From the NCBI RefSeq assembly GCF_000235365.1, contig NC_016452.1, forward strand, positions 482,001 to 546,000: 64,000 nucleotides of DNA, given 5' to 3'. A model generated the notes under the pieces. That model saw only the letters and a program-made list of their open reading frames with translations, had not been told where the DNA came from and did no database searches. Both the position numbers and the translations under genes were made by a program. Shown here in pieces: positions 38,455-47,454 of the stretch (within the stretch, counting starts at the first letter, position 1; every line of letters begins with the position of its first letter). This DNA is from Eremothecium cymbalariae DBVPG#7215 (Eukaryota; Ascomycota; Saccharomycetes; Saccharomycetales; Saccharomycetaceae).

Positions 38455-39963
38455 TTAGAAAAATAAGGATAGCATGCCAATCAAGACCGCACTTGGGAAG
38501 GCGAAGATCACGGAAGGCGACAGTCCGACAGCAGCGTTCTGGGTGGAACGGTTTTCGAGAGATTGGCCTTGCGATTCTTCGCTATGATTAGCGGCAGCGT
38601 TAAACATGTTTCCTCCCGTGGAGATGGGAGCGTAAGTAGACCAAGTGTTTGAGTAGCCAGGGGCTTTAGTGGCACCTGGGACTGTGGACTTGATCACCTC
38701 GATGTTTTCTTTCTCGGCTGAGGCGCCGTAGGCTGCCTGTGCAATAGAAACCTCTAAGGCTTCCAAGTCGTAGACAGTGTAAACACTGGTTAGGAAGACG
38801 TCACCTAGGATGATATCATTCGAGCTGGTTGGGACAATGCCTAGAAGACAGACGTCCTCAACGTTTGTTTCAGACAAGTAGTTTACCAGAGGGGAGGTGA
38901 TTTCCACCCCACCGAAGTTGTAGATTAGGTCGATATTATTACGCTTGGCTTGAGAACAAGGTATCAAAAACTTCCGGAGTCTTGCGTTCCAGACGGCACC
39001 AACGTTAGAGGCGATTGCAGCAGCTAACTCTGTTGGGAAGTAACTTAGAGTGGTACCAGAGTCCAGCAGCGCAGGAACTTTGGTGGCGGATATGGTGCCA
39101 CGCTTCTTTCCGGAAGAAAAGCCCAGACCATTCAAGGTGATATGCAACTCAATAGGCTTAGGGAAACCGTAGCGAGCATTAACATTAACCAATGGAACCG
39201 TAGCCAAAGTACCTGTATACTTACTGTGATCAACAGCACCAAACAGCACACTACCAGAGGTAGCATCCAAGTCATTTAGATACAAAGAATACGCAGTCTT
39301 GTCAATAACACCGTTACGCTTCAAAACAATTGGCAGGTTGTCATACTCGTAACCGTTATCACCAGAAGCCCTCGTGACCTCAATACCAGTCAACCCAATA
39401 CCCAAAACAGCAACCGAAGAGTTCGAAGCGGTGGCAACCGCAAACGTTAGCCCATCGGCATTCAAATCACCCAAGTCTAACTTATCAGTTCCCCACTCCC
39501 CAGAAGCAAATGAAGTATCTCCATAGCTGATGTAGAACTCAGTGTGGTTGTTCTTCCAACTGGAAGACTTCGACTTGTCAAAAGCACCGTACTCGAAACA
39601 ATCCAACGGTTCCGTACTATCACTGTTGTCTGGACCACAATCAACATCAGCCCCAATAATCCACAAGTCACTGGATCCAGTATCAACCAACACCGTCACT
39701 TCCTGCGCAGGCGTACCAATACTCAAATTCACAGAATAAAACGTCTGCTCGTTGTGGATCTTCACATCAACGTACTCATCGTCCCTCTTCTTCAACTCGC
39801 CAAAAGGCATAACCCCCTTCTCCGACGACCTAAAGTCATTTCCCCTTGTCTTGTCCAAATCAAACCGCACATACGCAGCAGACTCTGCTCTCTGCGCCAA
39901 TAATGCGAAACTGGATGGCACAAATGCCAACACCGTGGCCGCAATACATCCACTTAACTTCAT
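38455..39963 (-). CDS. Yapsin, GPI-anchored aspartyl protease (Yps1/Mkc7 type)
   Basis: Cell-surface aspartyl protease that cleaves after basic residues in cell-wall and secreted proteins. 502 residues. Signal peptide at about 1-20. A propeptide ends at the Lys-Arg of ELKKRDDEY (residues 59-60). The first catalytic motif is DTGSSDLW at 94-101, followed by an acidic loop with two Cys, typical of yapsins; the second is DSGTTLSY. The C-terminus is Ser-rich, then hydrophobic (SVIFAFPSAVLIGMLSLFF), a GPI-attachment signal. It stands at the shared ancestor position of YDR144C (MKC7) and YLR120C (YPS1); the tandem copies of S. cerevisiae are absent. The single copy cannot be assigned to one paralogue. 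Confidence 0.93.
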   Translation of the reverse strand: MKLSGCIAATVLAFVPSSFALLAQRAESAAYVRFDLDKTRGNDFRSSEKGVMPFGELKKRDDEYVDVKIHNEQTFYSVNLSIGTPAQEVTVLVDTGSSDLWIIGADVDCGPDNSDSTEPLDCFEYGAFDKSKSSSWKNNHTEFYISYGDTSFASGEWGTDKLDLGDLNADGLTFAVATASNSSVAVLGIGLTGIEVTRASGDNGYEYDNLPIVLKRNGVIDKTAYSLYLNDLDATSGSVLFGAVDHSKYTGTLATVPLVNVNARYGFPKPIELHITLNGLGFSSGKKRGTISATKVPALLDSGTTLSYFPTELAAAIASNVGAVWNARLRKFLIPCSQAKRNNIDLIYNFGGVEITSPLVNYLSETNVEDVCLLGIVPTSSNDIILGDVFLTSVYTVYDLEALEVSIAQAAYGASAEKENIEVIKSTVPGATKAPGYSNTWSTYAPISTGGNMFNAAANHSEESQGQSLENRSTQNAAVGLSPSVIFAFPSAVLIGMLSLFF

Positions 39964-40071
39964 GCTTTTTGATTAACGACTAAAAGCTTGCCTTCGCTGA
40001 ACCCAAAAGGCCCTCCAATTCCACAAACTGCCCCTGGAAACTAGATTCCCATCCGCAAGCCGCTCTGGAAC

Positions 40072-40081
40072 TATATATATA
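40072..40081 (-). promoter_or_regulatory. TATA box of the yapsin gene
   Basis: TATATATATA about 110 bases upstream of the yapsin start on the minus strand. Yapsin genes are stress and cell-wall regulated, for which TATA promoters are usual. Confidence 0.5.
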
Positions 40082-40747
40082 TTTGTTATCTTAACACTAT
40101 ACCTCACTTCAAAAAATCGCAATCGCTTGCAATGTAGCAAAGACTAGAAACGTCATCTCCATTCGTCTCAAATAGATAACCCAGGCAAACCCGCAGCAAT
40201 TTTTCCTTGTACGTTCTTTCTGCACATTGGTCATCGTGAAATTTTTTCCCTTCTATCTGATTTTCAACTCCTCAGTTTTAAGCCTCGAGGACCTCCGCAG
40301 AGTACCTACATAGATGAACACGGGGAACATTAATGGGCGCACTAATTTGGCAGGCAAGTGTGCCATCCAAGTGAAGGTGGCTTCGCTTATGTGTTCGATA
40401 CAATCTCCAGGCAAATTTAAAATCACGTACACATTCCCAAGCTGGTTATCCGGAATGGCTACAAAAAGACTGAAAAACTCGTCTTCCAGAACAATAGGAA
40501 GGGAGTTGGTTAGCTGCGGACGTGGGTTTTCGATTCGGTTTGGGTAAAAACGAGGCTAAAGCGACGTTCGGTTGGGTGGTATTAGCAGTGGTATAGTCTG
40601 TTCCTTGTGGGCAAGTTCCTTTTTCTTTTGTTGGTTAGGTTGTGGGATGTCTTTTCCGATGTTTTCGACACAGCCATTCCGCAAGCTGGCAGGGATTGTC
40701 GTAGAAGAACAGGAGTATTGTGGGACAGGGCGGTAGGAAAGGACCCA

Positions 40748-40797
40748 GTGTGTATGTGTGTGTGATGGTCTGTGAGGGGGGGGGGGGGGGGGGGGGG
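40748..40797. repeat. TG repeat followed by a run of 22 G
   Basis: An interrupted TG repeat (about 40748-40764) leads into G22 at 40776..40797. A run of this length can form a G-quadruplex and stalls polymerases; the assembled length is uncertain. Confidence 0.9.
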
Positions 40798-41631
40798 AGA
40801 TCGAGGAGGAAAACGTCCACATGCAAGCAAGATTCTGTCTTTGGTGGTGTTTATCTGTAGAGTTTAAGCTTGTGAGTTTCCTAATTTTTTGATCGTTCGT
40901 TGGTACGATTCTTTTTTTAGAGTTGTTGTTTGAGAATGTATGGGAAGGTAGGATAACATTATACATCTGGATTGCATGTCCCTAGTGGCGACATTCTTGT
41001 AATTTTTCCTTCAGGAGATAACGAGTTAATTAAGATTCTTGGTGATTTGCTGTGCGGTTGTAGACTTCCACTGGGAGGAAACGGTTTTGCAGTCGTTGGA
41101 AGTATACCCAATAAGGGTTGGCTTGATTTTCGTGGTTGCGGTGTGTCTTAAAAGTGTGTAATGAGTATGGCCTTAATGGTGACAAGTGGGGTCGGAATTT
41201 TGTGTTACCGGACTATATAATTGTGTATACAATGATCAGCTAGCTACTTTTATCGGTTAAATTTGATGCCATGCGTCAGCGCGGTTCTTGTTTGAATTGT
41301 TCTTGCTAGATAGCGAGATACAAGAGATGTGATGGTGTAGGATGGTGCAGAAGAGGTTTGCAAGTTTTTGCAGAGGGCTGCGTTTGTGGGAGCTTTGAGC
41401 CTTTGAGCGGCAGTTTGCAGGCATGTTTGTTCTCATGCCGAGGGACGTTTAGATTTGGCGTGTAGCATTTAGGGTTTTTCGCTGGGAGTTTTTGGTTTTG
41501 GCATTGTAGTTATTCATGATTAGTGTTATCTATATATTATGCCGTGTGTGCAGAGGGGGTGAGTATGCAGGATGTCTAGATAGTAGTAGTAGCAGCAGCC
41601 TTTTCTTAATTGCTGTTTACTTGAAAAGAAA

Positions 41632-43701
41632 TTAAAATGCAACATCAGCTCTTTCTAGAATACGATAGCAGTCATCTCCGGTTGAATACAAGACGTGCTC
41701 CTGGCACCAATATTGTACAATCGCTTCCACATGATGCTGGGCCATATCAGTTTGTTGGACAATGTCAGCAGTTCTTAGACCTCTTGGGACTTTTTGAAAT
41801 AATTCAATAACGGTATATTTGGGGAGGGATACTTTGTTTGACCAATGCCTGCCATCGTCAAAAGTAAGTGCAATCTCCACGGTGCCTTGGTCGTTTTGGA
41901 AACGCAATTTCCTCCCGGGAGATTTCATTTCGAATGCTTTTTCCATTTGTTGGAATATGATGGCCAATGCTGAGGAAATCCTGTAGTCGCCATACAGGCT
42001 CTTTCTGCTAATTTTCCAATACAAATAAGAAATTATCTTAGGGTAAACGTTTGAAGGAATGAGTTGGAGCTTGGTACTCCAGTTTTGGAATGAAGCACTT
42101 TTTTCCAAGTCACTCCACATTACAAATACATTGACTAGGTTGGATTCTTCGCATATCGATTTTAGTACTTGCTTGTTGTTTTTGAAATACTTTTTCATCA
42201 ATGTTTTTAACAGTTGAGACCATTTAGCACTTAAAATATATCCTTCCATTTGAAGCATATGGTTGGTTATTAATTTTATAAACTCATTGATTAGAATCTC
42301 GGGTGAATCGAAAACTTGGAAGACTACCTCCAATACATCTTTTGGCAATTCCAATGTTTCTGTGGTATCATCAGTGTCGTTGTTTCCCAGCTTTGAAATA
42401 TCTTCGTTGAATGGGCCTGGTTCAGGTGTCCATTCCAAAAACTGCTTCACCAAGGGGTTTTGGCGTTCCTGTGCGACTGAATAGATAGCCGCTTTGCTCT
42501 TTATTGTGGTGACCGAGTGGAAATTCAAAGCTGTACTGTTTTTAAGCTCCTTTGATAATTGGTCTAATAGCTGAGGGTTCTCAGTCAAGGTATTCTTGGA
42601 GATAACCTCATGGATTTCATCTTTGGTCAATTCCAGAATGGCACAGAGTACCGTGGTTATTAAGTCTGATCGCTCTTTGATTTTTGGCTTCAATTTAAAG
42701 GTGAAGCGATTCATAGAGCGGCCAGTGGGGTCCACCACCATCAAACACTTGATTGCCTTGACATAGTACAACAATATCTCAATCGTAGTGACGCTTGGTA
42801 TTAGTAGCTCAGAATGAAAATCGTTACATATTTGGGCAACTAACCGGTCCAGTTCCTCTGTTGCGCCTTTTATAACAGATTTCATTTCAAGCAACGACGG
42901 TTTCGACAGAGGGAATTTTGGTATGATCTCATCAAAGAGTTCCTTGGTTTTCATCTCAATAAACTTGTTCTCAAAGCATCGATATATTAGATTGTTCAAC
43001 TCTTGGTCATCTTCGTTGGGGAATTGTAGTAGTTGTATAAACTGATTCCAACATTTATCAATAAAAGCATTAAATACCTCCTCTATCACATGCTTCTGAT
43101 CTACATTGCCCTCCATTCTACTCTTACAAAACAGTTCAATCTTATTTGTCAACAAATCAATCACAAATTTCACCATTGGGTGTCCCAACCCTTGTACCAT
43201 CCACTTGTATAACTTGGATGACATCTCAAAATCATCTTCCTCCAAAATCAATACACGAATTCGGGACTCCATATTATTCCGGAATGTGGAATTCCTATTC
43301 AACAAATACTTCCTTAGACCAATTAACTCGTTACTGAGTTCTTCAGCGGTAAATAATCCGACATATTTCAATGGAAACTCGTAATATCGTTCCAACCTTA
43401 ACATATCTTTGTACTGCATTAGCGATTCCCAATTATGAAAGAAATGATACCTCAACTGCGATAGAGTCCATTGTCGCAACAGCTGCAATAAAAACACTTG
43501 TTCCGCATCATCCAACTTTAGCAGCTTAATACTATTCTTAATCCGTAAAGACGGAAGCCTCATTTGATGGTTATTGTGGTCATCATTCGGATTTATCCAT
43601 GTAAGAAGGTTTTCTAAATCATCCCTCAAAGCTTCATCGTTCTCAGGTAGAGCGCTTATCAATTGCAGGTGATAATTTTCAAGCTCCTCTGCGTAAGTCA
43701 T
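41632..43701 (-). CDS. APC2: Anaphase-promoting complex cullin subunit Apc2, short C-terminus
   Basis: Cullin-like core of the APC/C, which holds the RING subunit Apc11. 689 residues, against 853 in S. cerevisiae. The N-terminal LLTWINPNDDHNNHQMRLPSLRIKN and RYHFF helices are conserved. The cullin-homology region runs to GRKLRFQNDQGTVEIALTFDDGR and a winged-helix-like stretch ending QYWCQEHVLYSTGDDCYRILE. It stops with RADVAF, just where S. cerevisiae Apc2 continues into its last winged-helix (WHB-type) domain. No frame downstream of the stop looks coding, and no intron signals were seen there, so the truncation seems real. Neighbour DCN1 (YLR128) confirms synteny. Confidence 0.9.
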   Translation of the reverse strand: MTYAEELENYHLQLISALPENDEALRDDLENLLTWINPNDDHNNHQMRLPSLRIKNSIKLLKLDDAEQVFLLQLLRQWTLSQLRYHFFHNWESLMQYKDMLRLERYYEFPLKYVGLFTAEELSNELIGLRKYLLNRNSTFRNNMESRIRVLILEEDDFEMSSKLYKWMVQGLGHPMVKFVIDLLTNKIELFCKSRMEGNVDQKHVIEEVFNAFIDKCWNQFIQLLQFPNEDDQELNNLIYRCFENKFIEMKTKELFDEIIPKFPLSKPSLLEMKSVIKGATEELDRLVAQICNDFHSELLIPSVTTIEILLYYVKAIKCLMVVDPTGRSMNRFTFKLKPKIKERSDLITTVLCAILELTKDEIHEVISKNTLTENPQLLDQLSKELKNSTALNFHSVTTIKSKAAIYSVAQERQNPLVKQFLEWTPEPGPFNEDISKLGNNDTDDTTETLELPKDVLEVVFQVFDSPEILINEFIKLITNHMLQMEGYILSAKWSQLLKTLMKKYFKNNKQVLKSICEESNLVNVFVMWSDLEKSASFQNWSTKLQLIPSNVYPKIISYLYWKISRKSLYGDYRISSALAIIFQQMEKAFEMKSPGRKLRFQNDQGTVEIALTFDDGRHWSNKVSLPKYTVIELFQKVPRGLRTADIVQQTDMAQHHVEAIVQYWCQEHVLYSTGDDCYRILERADVAF

Positions 43702-44312
43702 TTATCTTTTATGCTTCGTGTTTATATCTGTGTACTTGCTTCATTCATCTTCATCGCTCTTTCCACAGTTTTTGTTGATTTCTGACTTCTCGTCAAGGTG
43801 CGATGGGGATGATAACCTCCGTTATTCACCATAATCAGTAGTATAAATGGGTCTGCCTAAGGAATTATGGATACGTATACCGTAAGATTGGTGTACAGAG
43901 CCTACCAAGATGACAACTTCTTTATGGTTTGCTGTTTTTCCCGCGATGTCAACTTCGTATTAGGTATTATGTAGATTGTATGTGCGTGTTCATGCCGTGA
44001 AATGCGGTTTGGAGATACTAGTTTGGAGGGTGAAGTTGGCCCAAATGATTAGGGTAGAGAGGGTGAAATGAGAGAATTAAGTAAGAGGGTTGGGTTAATG
44101 ACCAATGGAAAAGGGGTTTTTGTTTGCAGTGTCGCTCAATATGGATCAACTAAATGCATTGATATTTTACAACGTTCGCCTTGTTTGCCAAACGTTTATT
44201 ATTAACCTTTAGAACTTTTATGGTTATGTTAGGTTATCGTAACAACGAAAACTGCACAGCATCATCAAAAGGGCCGCAGCGATCGATAGTTATACGCTAC
44301 AGAGCAGTGATA
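43702..44312. other. Divergent promoter region of APC2 and DCN1
   Basis: 611 bases. No gene, clear TATA box or listed factor site seen apart from AT-rich stretches. Confidence 0.6.
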
Positions 44313-45177
44313 ATGGTATGTTGCCACTCTTCTAAAATTTGGTCAAGTTCTTATGAACTGTATTTAGGACATTTTTACTAATACCATCGTGCGAATACGA
44401 GAGCAGAGCAATGCAAGACAAAGAAAACAAATCAAACAGTTCATGTCTATCACCAGTATGAATCGTGCCACAGCTGAAAAGTTTTTAAATGACAACCGGT
44501 GGTCTCTAGATTATGCATTGGATGATTTATACACCAGGGGCACGAGCTACCTGAATACTGAACGGACTTATGACGCTGAGTTGTATTCTACATTTCAAAA
44601 CTATGCATCAGAAAATGGTCGGATGGACACCGATACATTGATCAAGTACGTCACGGATTTGGGTTATCAATTGGAGGATCCCGTGACCATCTGTTTAGCA
44701 CAATTGTTGAAGGTTGAGAATTTAACCGCAGACATCGAAGAGGAGCAGTTTCTTAGTACATGGGCTGATCTGGGCTGCAGCAACCTAAACGATATGAGTG
44801 AATATATGAACACTCTTGATACCAAATTGCATGAAGACCCCGTCTACTTTAAGACGATTTACAGCTACACGTTCAGCATTGCCGTAGACGGCAAGAGACG
44901 CCAGCTGAGCATCGACACAGCCATTTCCTACTGGACCCTACTGTTTCTAGACCATAGCTTTGCTACAAAGATCCCTAGAACCAGACTGGAATCATGGTTC
45001 CGCTTTTTACGAGAACAGAATGACGCAAACTTCGTTACCAGAGACACCTGGGACATGCTCTTTAAGTTCGCGCTCAAGTTTCCTGATGACAAAACACTAC
45101 TTTCAGAATACAGCGAGATGGGCGCTTGGCCCTTGATCATGGATGAATACTACGGATGGATAAAGGAAAGATACTGA
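44313..45177 (+). CDS. DCN1: Cullin neddylation ligase Dcn1
   Basis: Scaffold-type E3 that binds cullin and the E2 Ubc12 to attach Rub1. Exon 1 is the ATG alone (44313..44315); exon 2 begins at 44407. The product has 257 residues starting MSNARQRKQIKQF, matching the MSNNKIKRK start of S. cerevisiae Dcn1 (269 residues). The UBA-like N-terminal domain reads MNRATAEKFLNDNRWSLDYALDDLY. The potentiating (PONY) domain fills the rest, with EEQFLSTWADLGCSNLNDM, LHEDPVYFKTIYSYTF and WPLIMDEYY. Without the intron the only start would be a GTG. S. cerevisiae DCN1 also has an intron near its start. Confidence 0.93.
44316..44406 (+). other. Spliceosomal intron of DCN1 (91 nt, directly after ATG)
   Basis: The donor GTATGT is immediately after the ATG, the branch point is TACTAAT (44376..44382, one base off consensus) and the acceptor is GAGCAG. 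Both AGs of this NAGNAG pair (ends 44403 and 44406) are in phase and differ by one Gln. Confidence 0.85.
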
Positions 45178-45579
45178 CTCCTAATACAAGCTTGCCATCA
45201 GGATAATATAATGGATAAACGGATTCTGAGATAACACACCGCATATATAGTTATATACGACATGATATGTTACCCGGCACTGGATCACAGCATCATTTTC
45301 TTTTGAAATTTGATAGTTAAATGCCAAACCAAACGCAACCGGATGAGATAGTAAATAAGTATCGAAGCACTACTACGACAAGGGAAAGGACGAGGTTGAG
45401 CATCTGTTGAACAGCCTTTGTTTCAGTCTACTCGCTGTTGACACAAATCTGATTGTATTATATTTCTCATTGTTTTTTGCTTCTCTTTTTTGCTTCGCAA
45501 AAGGAAAAGAAAACTTTGTTGTTATCCTTTAACAGAAGCAGCAGTACCAGTAATATCTTTAGAAGCAAAATAAGATACC
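45178..45579. other. Intergenic: DCN1 3' end and TAF12 promoter
   Basis: 402 bases with a Reb1-type TTACCCGG at 45270..45277. No gene seen. Confidence 0.65.
45270..45277 (+). promoter_or_regulatory. Reb1-type site (TTACCCGG) upstream of TAF12
   Basis: Exact TTACCCGG about 310 bases upstream of the TAF12 start. Confidence 0.55.
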
Positions 45580-47169
45580 ATGTCTAATAACGGCCAACAG
45601 GGAAATGGTCAAGTTCCACAACTGACACCACCGTCTTTGCAACAATTGGCCTATAAATTTACCACACTAGTCGATGAGGCTCAAAGAGTTGGCGTTCAAA
45701 CTCCTGAAGGTTTGGAGTTGCTGAAGAAGGCCTCAAAAGTGAAGGCTATCTATGAAACATACAACAGACAAAGGCAGCAAGCTCAGCAGGCATTCAGAGT
45801 GAGGAATACAGCTCAGACAGGAGCTCAACCACAGCAGCAATTGCCTGCGGGCCAGCCTCAGCCACAGCAGCAGCAGCAGCAGCAACCACCACCACAACCT
45901 CAACCTCAGCAACCTCAGCAACCTCAGCAGCAGCAACTAAAACAACAAAGACCGGCGTCTTCTGTTGCTAGTAACATCAAGATGCTTCTAAATCCACAAC
46001 AACGAGAGGCTTATGAAAGACTAACTCAGACTTTTAATGAAAGTGCCAAGAATATCAAAGGTGAATATGAGTTTTTGAAAAAGAATATCGAGGTGTTAGA
46101 TACTGAGATAAAGAATAGGCAAAGCGAGCCGATAACCGTAAGACAATTGGAATCGAAAAAAAATGAACTATTAATGAAACTAACAAGTCTAAATACTCAG
46201 TTTCAGACGTTGCCAAAAAAGTTTCAGGAAGATAAGAAGAAATTCTACATTGAATGTGCAGCCACTAACATGAACTTGAAAAAATTCTTACAAGCTACAA
46301 GTCAACAGCAAAGGGCAAATACTGGCAATACAGGTACCACAAGTTCGCCTGCTCCAACTCAACCAAGCGGCAGTGTCGGCACTCCAAATTCAGCCGTACC
46401 TGTGTCAACCAATTCAGTGAATACGGGCAACACTGCTACCCCACAACAATCAAAACAGCAACCGCAACAAAGATCTAACAGTGGTATTAGCAGATCTCCT
46501 ACTCAAGTCACTCCTGTAAATGCTGCAGCAAATCAGAATAGTAATGGAGCTGCGAGACCCGTCATTTTTAAACAACCGAATCCCTCCATTCCTATACCGG
46601 AAAGCGTATCCCCAATCTCAACAACATCAGTCTCTTATAGGTCCAATAGGCCCACAATAACAGGTGGAAGTGCAATGAATGCTGCCGCGTTGACAACTCC
46701 CGTCATGACAAAGCTACCTCCTTATGAAGTGGACAGCGAAAGAGTTATGTCAAAAAGAAAATTAAGAGAATTGGTGAAATCGGTAGGCATAGATGACGGT
46801 GATGGCGAAACCACCATAGATGGCGATGTTGAAGAATTATTATTGGACTTAGCTGATGACTTCATCACAAATGTGACTAGTTTTGCTTGCAGATTAGCTA
46901 AACACAGAAAATCCGATAACCTTGATGTCCGAGACATTCAATTGCATTTAGAAAGAAACTGGAACATCAGAACACCCGGTTATTCTGCAGATGAAATTAG
47001 AAGCACTAAAAAATGGAATTCTACCCCTGCATACGGTCAAAAAATGCAAGTTATTACCTCTGCTAAAGCTGCTAAGTTGTCTCCGACTGCAGCATCCACT
47101 AATGTGAACTCAAATGCCGCTTCTTCTACAACCTCTAATACAATTATAGCTGAAGCTAACAAGAAATAA
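45580..47169 (+). CDS. TAF12: TFIID and SAGA subunit Taf12
   Basis: H2B-like histone-fold subunit shared by TFIID and SAGA. 529 residues (S. cerevisiae 539). The N-terminal half is Gln/Pro-rich, with a CAG-rich tract at about 45833-45951 encoding alternating Q and P. A conserved helical segment around NPQQREAYERLTQTFNE follows, then a Ser/Thr/Asn linker. The histone fold is at about 386-480: SKRKLRELVKSVG, EELLLDLADDFITNVTSFACRLAKHRKSDNLDVRDIQLHLERNWNI (helices given as position markers). It is the YDR145 orthologue between YLR128 and YLR129 orthologues. Confidence 0.96.
   Translation: MSNNGQQGNGQVPQLTPPSLQQLAYKFTTLVDEAQRVGVQTPEGLELLKKASKVKAIYETYNRQRQQAQQAFRVRNTAQTGAQPQQQLPAGQPQPQQQQQQQPPPQPQPQQPQQPQQQQLKQQRPASSVASNIKMLLNPQQREAYERLTQTFNESAKNIKGEYEFLKKNIEVLDTEIKNRQSEPITVRQLESKKNELLMKLTSLNTQFQTLPKKFQEDKKKFYIECAATNMNLKKFLQATSQQQRANTGNTGTTSSPAPTQPSGSVGTPNSAVPVSTNSVNTGNTATPQQSKQQPQQRSNSGISRSPTQVTPVNAAANQNSNGAARPVIFKQPNPSIPIPESVSPISTTSVSYRSNRPTITGGSAMNAAALTTPVMTKLPPYEVDSERVMSKRKLRELVKSVGIDDGDGETTIDGDVEELLLDLADDFITNVTSFACRLAKHRKSDNLDVRDIQLHLERNWNIRTPGYSADEIRSTKKWNSTPAYGQKMQVITSAKAAKLSPTAASTNVNSNAASSTTSNTIIAEANKK
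45833..45951 (+). repeat. CAG/CAA-rich tract in TAF12
   Basis: Mixed CAG, CAA and CCA/CCT codons coding for a Gln/Pro-rich segment; a likely length-variable microsatellite. Confidence 0.85.
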
Positions 47170-47355
47170 TTTTAAATCCAGGCCTTCAAATTACTTATAC
47201 TAGTCTCAGTTAAGGATATCATGGCCACACCAGGTTAATATATATATCGTCTGTTTAATTTATATGATGTATATTAGTCTTCGATACATGACATGCATTT
47301 CCGTCTTCACGTCAATAGCGATCCAGCTATTAGTATTCCTTTTTTAATTTGTACG

Positions 47356-47382
47356 AAAAAAATTTGAAGCTCATCTCATCTC
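47356..47382 (+). promoter_or_regulatory. RRPE-like and PAC-like motifs upstream of DIP2
   Basis: AAAAAAATTT (47356..47365) resembles RRPE, and two overlapping CTCATCTC (47370..47382) are one base from PAC CTCATCGC. Both lie within 100 bases of the DIP2 start, as expected for a ribosome-biogenesis gene. Confidence 0.45.
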
Positions 47383-47454
47383 GAGAAATATCTAATATGC
47401 ATACTTAAAAGGTAGCAATTAAAGGAATAACAGCAGCTGGTGGGGACTCTAAAG

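Larger units (their letters stand above)
39964..41631. other. Long intergenic region between yapsin and APC2
   Basis: 1668 bases, the longest gap in the window. It holds a TATA run at 40072 (about 110 bases upstream of the yapsin ATG), a TG repeat near 40748-40764 and a G22 run at 40776..40797. Short ORFs exist on both strands, but they look like the low-complexity sequence itself and show no family features. In S. cerevisiae this interval holds further yapsin genes and unrelated insertions. Confidence 0.6.

Noticed and set aside
40556..40966. 136-codon minus-strand ORF through the G22 tract, and 40314..40547 plus strand
   Set aside because: The frame is open mainly because of the G/C homopolymer (poly-Pro) and TG repeat; no conserved motif and no start context.
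45733..45936. Leu/Arg-rich antisense ORF in TAF12, and similar Gly-rich antisense ORF in MSL5 (23061..23315)
   Set aside because: Mirror frames of CAG and CCACCG repeats; not genes.
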